From JAKEFM01 sp035695825 (GTDB lineage: Bacteria; Planctomycetota; UBA1135; JAKEFM01): a DNA stretch of 64,000 nt. Under the pieces are notes generated by a model. The model saw only the letters and a program-made list of their open reading frames with translations, did no database searches and had not been told where the DNA came from. The stretch is taken from positions 32,837 to 96,836 of the forward strand of contig DASRRH010000010.1 in NCBI GenBank assembly GCA_035695825.1. The letters are read 5' to 3'. This document shows positions 59,098 to 64,000 of this stretch, in pieces (positions within the stretch are counted from its first letter, which is position 1; each line of letters starts with the position of its first letter). The position numbers and the translations under genes are program-made.

Positions 59098-60060
59098 CTA
59101 CCGCCGCGCCCGCAGCCACGCGAGGAACGCCCGCATGTCCTCCGGGATCTCGACCTCGAAGTGGACGCGCTCCCCGCTGCTCGGATGGTCGAAGGAGAGG
59201 GCGAAGGCGTGGAGGAACTGGCGCGCGTGGGGCGGCGCGTCGGGCGGGATCGGCGCCCCCGCCGCCGCCCGCGTGCGGTAGACCCGGTCCCCGACGATCG
59301 GGAGGCCGAGGTGCGCGAGGTGGACGCGGATCTGGTGCGTGCGCCCCGTCTTCGGGAGGCAGCGCAGGTACGCGAAGCCGGGGAACCGCTCGAGGACCTC
59401 GTAGAAGGTCTCGGACGGCCGGCCCCCCTCGCGAGCGACGGTCATCCTCCCTCCCGTCACGGTGTCGCGTCCGATGGGCGCCTCGATCCGGTCGGAGTCG
59501 AAGCGCGGCTCGCCGCGGGCGATCGTCCGGTACTCCTTGGAGATCGACCGCGCCTTGAACTGCGCCCGCAGGCTCGCCATCGCCCCATAGGTGCGCGCGA
59601 TCACCATCACCCCCGAGGTCTCGCGGTCGAGGCGGTGGACGATCCCCGGCCGGTCCTCCCCCTGGGTGGCCGGAAGATCGGGCCCGTAGCGCGCGACCGC
59701 GGCGTCGGAGACCGTCGAGCCCGGGGGGCAGTTCTCGTTCGGGTGCGTGGCGACCCCGGAGGGCTTGAAGATTACGGCCAGGTCTCGGTCCTCGTAGAGG
59801 ATCCGGATCGGCGCGGCCGAGCCGGCCGTCGCGACGTGGGCCGCGCTCGCGAAGACGATGCGGACGCGCTCGCCGGCCGCGACCGGAACGCCGGGGCGGG
59901 AGACCTTCTTCCCCCCCACCGTCACGAAGCCCCGCTCGATGAGGTCCTTCAACCGCGTCCGCGAAACGCCGGGCGAGAGGTCGCGCAGCGCCTTGTCGAT
60001 CCGGACGCCGGCCATGGCGGCTGGGATCTCGACGACGATCTCGCGGGGTTCGGACGGCAA
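59098..60060 (-). CDS. RluA/RluD family pseudouridine synthase
   Basis: A 320-aa RNA pseudouridine synthase. It has an N-terminal S4 RNA-binding domain (GVRIDKALRDLSPGVSRTRL near residue 20) and the catalytic motif GIVHRLDRETSGVMVIART near 130 with the nucleophilic Asp. The conserved RTHQIRVHLAHLGLPIVGD near 240 is typical of RluD-type enzymes that modify 23S rRNA. The start is a TTG at 60060 (LPSEPREIVVEIPA); no in-frame ATG gives a complete S4 domain. It is convergent with the repeat-protein gene and divergent from the FGE-like gene. Confidence 0.93.
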   Translation of the reverse strand: MPSEPREIVVEIPAAMAGVRIDKALRDLSPGVSRTRLKDLIERGFVTVGGKKVSRPGVPVAAGERVRIVFASAAHVATAGSAAPIRILYEDRDLAVIFKPSGVATHPNENCPPGSTVSDAAVARYGPDLPATQGEDRPGIVHRLDRETSGVMVIARTYGAMASLRAQFKARSISKEYRTIARGEPRFDSDRIEAPIGRDTVTGGRMTVAREGGRPSETFYEVLERFPGFAYLRCLPKTGRTHQIRVHLAHLGLPIVGDRVYRTRAAAGAPIPPDAPPHARQFLHAFALSFDHPSSGERVHFEVEIPEDMRAFLAWLRARR

Positions 60061-60194
60061 CGGCCGAGGAGGTTGGCTCGGGAGGCGGAAGGATGACGGA
60101 CGGGCCCACCGTGGGGAAGCCCGAGAGGGCGCGTAACTTCGAGGGCGCGTTCCGCTAGTCGGGATCGCGTGACTCGGGCCGAAGGAGAGCCGCG

Positions 60195-61829
60195 ATGACC
60201 CCCTCCCCCGCCCTCCTCGCCGCGATCGCCCTGGCCGGCGCGGGCCGCCACCCCTTGCAGGAGCGGCACGGCCCCCCCGGCCTCGTCTTCGTCGCCGGGG
60301 GAAAGACCCCCGTCGGAACGCCGGCGGAGGAGGCCGTCGCCCTCGCGGAGAAGGGCCGGGCGTTCCTCGGCAACCTCGCCGGCGAGCAACCGCAGACGGT
60401 CGTGCCGGTGGGCGACTTCTGGATCCAGGCGAGCGAGGTCACGAACGAGCAGTACGAGGTCTTCGTCCGCGCGACGGGGAGGAGGCCTCCGGTCCATTGG
60501 GCCGATCCGGACGCGCTCGACCGGGCGCGGCGGGGCTTCCTCGCGAAGCCCCCCGACCCGCGCGAGCACCACCGCAAGTGGGACCCGGCGGCGTGGTGGA
60601 GGGAGAAGTGGCGGGAGATCGAGTGGTCCGTCCCGGCGGAGATTGCCCGCAAGCCGGTCGTCCACGTCTCGGCCGACGACGCCGGCGAGTACGCGCGCTG
60701 GGCGGGCCTGCGGCTCCCGACCGAGTCGGAGTGGACGCGCGCCGCGCGCGGGTCCGACGGGACCATCGCCTACCCTTGGGGGCCGGACTGGAGGAGGGAG
60801 GCCTGCGCGAACCTCGAGAACGCCGAGCGCCGCGGCGGGGAGCCGCAGGCTCCGTGGATCGGCTCCCACCCCGAGGGCGCGAGCCTCGCCGGGGTCCACG
60901 ACCTCGTCGGCTCGGTCTGGGAGTGGACCTCCTCCCCCTACCGCCCCTTCCCCGGCTACCGGCCGCTCGCGATCCGTGCCGCCGTGCGGGGACTTCCGGC
61001 CGAGAAGGTCGAAGCCCCCTTCGGCATGGGGGGGCGCGTCGCGCTCGGCGGCTCTTTCCGGACCTCCTCTCCTTCCCTCGCCTGCCGCGTCTCGAGCCGG
61101 GCGGGACCCGACCCCTCCGACACGGCGCCCGACCTCGGCTTCCGCTGCGCCTGGACCCCGCTCCCGGGCCGCGATTCCCTGCTCGCGGCGGCCGACGCCG
61201 AGCGGGTCGCGCTCGCCGGGGTCGAGCTCGCGTTCGACCGGACGCTCGGGATCGAGCGGTGGGAGACCGCCCCGGCCGACCCGGCCGACCTCGCGATCGC
61301 CTCCGGCCCAGGTCGCGAGTCGCGGCCGGCGCCTGCGGCGCGGGGATGGGTGCCGGGGTACGCGGCGATCGCCTCCCACGGCGCGGTCGCGTTCGCGCCG
61401 GTGCGGAGGGTCGACTTCGTCGGAGGGGAGGCCCTGCGCCGCGCGGCGCGCGATCGTCCCGTCCTCCTCGGCCTCCTCCTCATCGACGTTCCGCTCGTCG
61501 AGCCGCCGCTCCCCCCGGGCCTCTACGCCGTCTCGTTCCACGGGAAGGGGGGGAAGGCTGGCGGCCGCGACCCGCACGAGGACCCGAAGCGGGACCGGAT
61601 CGTCTTCCGCGGCGTCGGCCATCCGACGTCGGCATCGGCCGAGGCGCAGGCCCCGGTCGAGATGCGGGACCTCCCCGTCGCGCTCGCCGGCGGCAAGTCG
61701 GTCGACCCGGAAAAGGGAGAGATCGCGCTCGAGTTCGGGGTCGTGACGAAGGGAGAATGGTCGGCGCTCCGTTTCGCGCTCCGCCTGCGCTGCGACCGAG
61801 GGCGCCTCGACGGACCCTGGGTCCGGTAG
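60195..61829 (+). CDS. Formylglycine-generating-enzyme-like secreted protein
   Basis: A 544-aa SUMF1/FGE-fold protein with a signal-like N-terminus (MTPSPALLAAIALAGAG) and a good ribosome site (GAAGGAGAG). The FGE domain spans about residues 28-320: VFVAGGKTPVGTPAEEA, DFWIQASEVTNEQYEVFVRA, GLRLPTESEWTRAARGSDGT, VHDLVGSVWEWTSSPYRP, VALGGSFRTSSPSLACRVSS and DLGFRCAW. Canonical FGE uses a Cys pair near the end for copper; only the Cys in SLACRVSS is at a matching place, so catalytic activity is doubtful. A C-terminal ~220-aa region is unassigned. Such FGE-like proteins are widely expanded in Planctomycetota. No sulfatase gene is nearby. Confidence 0.85.
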   Translation: MTPSPALLAAIALAGAGRHPLQERHGPPGLVFVAGGKTPVGTPAEEAVALAEKGRAFLGNLAGEQPQTVVPVGDFWIQASEVTNEQYEVFVRATGRRPPVHWADPDALDRARRGFLAKPPDPREHHRKWDPAAWWREKWREIEWSVPAEIARKPVVHVSADDAGEYARWAGLRLPTESEWTRAARGSDGTIAYPWGPDWRREACANLENAERRGGEPQAPWIGSHPEGASLAGVHDLVGSVWEWTSSPYRPFPGYRPLAIRAAVRGLPAEKVEAPFGMGGRVALGGSFRTSSPSLACRVSSRAGPDPSDTAPDLGFRCAWTPLPGRDSLLAAADAERVALAGVELAFDRTLGIERWETAPADPADLAIASGPGRESRPAPAARGWVPGYAAIASHGAVAFAPVRRVDFVGGEALRRAARDRPVLLGLLLIDVPLVEPPLPPGLYAVSFHGKGGKAGGRDPHEDPKRDRIVFRGVGHPTSASAEAQAPVEMRDLPVALAGGKSVDPEKGEIALEFGVVTKGEWSALRFALRLRCDRGRLDGPWVR

Positions 61830-61838
61830 CGCCGACGC

Positions 61839-64000
61839 CTAACCGAGGCCTTCCAGGTTCCGCCGAAGAATCGAGAGCTCGCTCTCGAGGTCGCCCGCGC
61901 GCTGGCGCTCCCCCTCGACGACGGCGGGCTCGGCGTCCGCGACGAAGCGTGGGTTTCCGAGCCGCGCGCGGACCTGCGCGATCCCCTGTTCGACCTTCTC
62001 GATCTTCTTCCTCAAGACGGCGGATTGGCCCGCGAGGTCGACGTGGCCCTTGAGGGGCACGAACACCTCGAGCGTGCCGAGGACGGCGACCCCCGACTGG
62101 GGCGGGCGCTCGGCGCGCGGCCGCACGTTGAGAGGATCGACGAACCCGAGCGCGCGGACGAGCTCCGCCTCCCGCTCGAGGACCGCGCGCTCGCCCGGGT
62201 CGGGGGCGGAGACGACCACGTGGAGCGCCTCCCGCTCGCCGATCCCGTGGAGGTGTCGGATCGAGCGGATCGCCCGGATCAGGGACTGGACGAGGGCCAT
62301 CTCGCGTTCGGCCTTCTCGTCGCGTGCTCCGGGTTCCGTCTTCGGCCACGGAGCGACGAGGAGCGCCGGGGAGCCGTTCGTCGCCCCCGTCCCCTTGAGG
62401 GCCGTCCAGATCTCCTCCGTCACGAAGGGGGCGAAGGGGTGGAGGAGGCGCAGCGTCGCGTCGAGCGTGTCCGCGAGGATGCGGCGCGCGGCGTCGCGGT
62501 CGGGGCCGGGCGAAGCGAGCCGGCGCTTCGCGAGCTCGATGGTCCAGTCGCAGAAGTCGTCCCACGTGAAGGCGTAGAGCGCCTCGGCCGCGTCGTGGAA
62601 CCGCACCCCCTCGAGCGCGGCGGTCACGCTCTCGACGGTCGCGGCGAGGCGGCTTCGGATCCAGCGGTCCTCGAGCCGCGTCGGGGGCGAGGAGAACGGC
62701 GGCGGGGCCCCTTCCAGGTTCATCAGGACGAAGCGCGCGGCGTTCCAGACCTTGTTGCAGAAGAACTGGCCGCGCTTGAACTTGTCGGTCGAGAGCTTGA
62801 GGTCCTGCCCCTCGCGCGAGAGCGTGACGAGGGAGAAGCGGACGGCGTCGGCGCCGTACTGCGCGATCATGTCGAGCGGGTCGATGCCGTTGCCGAGCGA
62901 CTTCGACATGCGCCGGCCCCGCGCGTCGAGGACGGTCCCGTGGATGTTCACCCGGCGGAAGGGGACCTCGCCCATGAACTCGAGCCCGGCCATCACCATC
63001 CGCGCGACCCAGAAGTAGAGGATCCCGCGGTCGGTCGAGAGGAGGTCGGTCGGATAGAAGGTCTCGAGGTCCTTCGTCTTCTCGGGCCACCCGAAGGTCG
63101 AGAAGGGCCAGAGCCAGGCGGAGCACCAGGTGTCGAGGACGTCCTCCTCCTGCTTCCAGCTCGCCGCGCCGCACTTCGCGCAGGGGGAGGTCGGGGGATC
63201 GACGGACGCGAAGAAGCTCCCGCAGCCGGGGGCCATGCAGCGGTAGACCGGGATCCGGTGCCCCCACCAGAGCTGGCGCGAGACGCACCAGTCACGCACG
63301 TTCTCGAGCCACTGGAGGTAAAAAGAAGTCCAGCGCTCGGGATGGAACCGCACCTTGCCGCTCTGGGTCGCCTCGATGGCCATTGCCGCCAGCGGCTTCA
63401 TCTTCACGAACCACTGAAGCGAGAGGTAGGGCTCGACCACGTCGCCACTGCGGTAGCAGTGGCCCACCTGGTGCACGTGCTCCTCGGTCTTTTCAAGGAG
63501 CCCTTGCTCCGTAAGGTCCCTGGCGATGGCTTCCCGCGCCCGGAAGCGGTCGATGCCGGCGTACGGGCCGCCGGCGGCGTTGATGGTCCCGTCCTCGTTG
63601 AGGATGTTGATCCTGTCAAGGCCATGGCGCTCGCCGATCTCGAAGTCGTTCGGGTCGTGCGCCGGGGTCACCTTCACCGCGCCCGTGCCAAAGCCTCGGT
63701 CGACGGCGGCATCCGCGATGACCGGGATCTCGCGCCAGAGAAGCGGCAGGCGGAGCCTCTTCCCGATGAGGTCGCGGTAGCGCTCATCTTCGGGGTGTAC
63801 CGCCACGGCGGTGTCCCCCAGCATGGTCTCCGGCCGCGTCGTCGCCACGGTGACGAAGCGACCTGGTTCGCCGGCCACCGGGTAGCGCACGTGCCAGAGG
63901 TGCCCCTTCACCTCGCGGGACTCCACCTCGTCGTCGGCCAGCGCGGTGCGCAGCGCCGGGCACCAGTTCACCAGGTAGCGGCCGCGGTACATGAGACCCT
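61839..64000 (-). CDS. valS: Valyl-tRNA synthetase, N-terminus cut by window edge
   Basis: The C-terminal ~720 residues of ValRS. The frame stays open past the first ATG (63992) to the window end and reads GLMYRGRYLVNWCPALRTAL, an internal ValRS sequence. The editing domain has TTRPETMLGDTAVAVHPEDE; the catalytic fold has RDWCVSRQLWWGHRIPVYRC, a zinc-binding CMAPGCGSF/SPCAKCGAA, and the ATP loop RRMSKSLGNGIDP (RMSKS instead of the common KMSKS). The anticodon-binding domain and the C-terminal coiled coil (VLRKKIEKVEQGIAQVRARL) follow. Codon use changes at about 63,300: upstream of it (higher coordinates) Val is mostly GTG, while the rest of the gene and window prefer GTC. Confidence 0.96.
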   Translation of the reverse strand, partial: GLMYRGRYLVNWCPALRTALADDEVESREVKGHLWHVRYPVAGEPGRFVTVATTRPETMLGDTAVAVHPEDERYRDLIGKRLRLPLLWREIPVIADAAVDRGFGTGAVKVTPAHDPNDFEIGERHGLDRINILNEDGTINAAGGPYAGIDRFRAREAIARDLTEQGLLEKTEEHVHQVGHCYRSGDVVEPYLSLQWFVKMKPLAAMAIEATQSGKVRFHPERWTSFYLQWLENVRDWCVSRQLWWGHRIPVYRCMAPGCGSFFASVDPPTSPCAKCGAASWKQEEDVLDTWCSAWLWPFSTFGWPEKTKDLETFYPTDLLSTDRGILYFWVARMVMAGLEFMGEVPFRRVNIHGTVLDARGRRMSKSLGNGIDPLDMIAQYGADAVRFSLVTLSREGQDLKLSTDKFKRGQFFCNKVWNAARFVLMNLEGAPPPFSSPPTRLEDRWIRSRLAATVESVTAALEGVRFHDAAEALYAFTWDDFCDWTIELAKRRLASPGPDRDAARRILADTLDATLRLLHPFAPFVTEEIWTALKGTGATNGSPALLVAPWPKTEPGARDEKAEREMALVQSLIRAIRSIRHLHGIGEREALHVVVSAPDPGERAVLEREAELVRALGFVDPLNVRPRAERPPQSGVAVLGTLEVFVPLKGHVDLAGQSAVLRKKIEKVEQGIAQVRARLGNPRFVADAEPAVVEGERQRAGDLESELSILRRNLEGLG

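Overview
This is a very GC-rich (roughly 70% or more by eye), densely packed bacterial chromosome segment from a diderm. The outer-membrane FadL-type protein, the lipoprotein and the many signal peptides indicate an outer membrane. Three secreted proteins end in a similar C-terminal domain (..SLxLPIPN..xxIG) that I associate with Planctomycetota of the Saltatorellus/Engelhardtia type. Together with the HEAT, von Willebrand A and FGE-like secreted proteins this makes a planctomycete the best guess. That is an inference from recall, not from a search.

Layout. 1-11,900 is mostly housekeeping: the 3' part of tgt, an SH3-domain secreted protein, an aminotransferase, larC, a HEAT-repeat protein, comF, a small membrane protein, the gatC-gatA-gatB operon (Gln/Asn-tRNA amidotransferase), a small membrane protein and pcm. 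11,900-14,850 is an accessory island wedged against the 3' end of guaA. It holds an AAA ATPase / DUF4276 (Toprim-like) pair that looks like an OLD-type anti-phage module, a decayed second copy of the guaA 3' end, and an orphan gene. 14,850-21,450 holds guaB-guaA and a Bat-like VWA/DUF58 operon. 21,600-26,800 has a Nudix hydrolase and a GldA/GldF/GldG-type ABC exporter operon ending in a DUF4340 protein. 26,900-32,250 holds rho, tRNA-Pro(CGG) with a clean terminator, a HEAT+VWA protein, and an AmgK-like kinase coupled to a sugar nucleotidyltransferase.

An intact ISL3-type insertion sequence (32,251-33,680) sits immediately after the nucleotidyltransferase stop codon, with inverted ends and an 8-bp target duplication. 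33,700-44,500 is a secretome region: three tandem paralogues of about 425 aa of unknown family, a small secreted protein, a DUF2723-type membrane glycosyltransferase, and two tandem paralogues of about 600 aa. 44,500-59,100 holds an ASPIC/FG-GAP lipoprotein with its TPR partner, two membrane glycosyltransferase-like proteins, a secreted 5'-nucleotidase-like enzyme, a FadL-type porin and an 11-repeat carboxypeptidase-regulatory-like protein. The window ends with an RluD-type pseudouridine synthase, a formylglycine-generating-enzyme-like secreted protein and the C-terminal part of valS.

Many neighbouring genes overlap by four bases (GTGA, ATGA, TTGA, probably CTGA), so translational coupling with non-ATG starts appears common here. 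Several convergent genes also overlap at their 3' ends.
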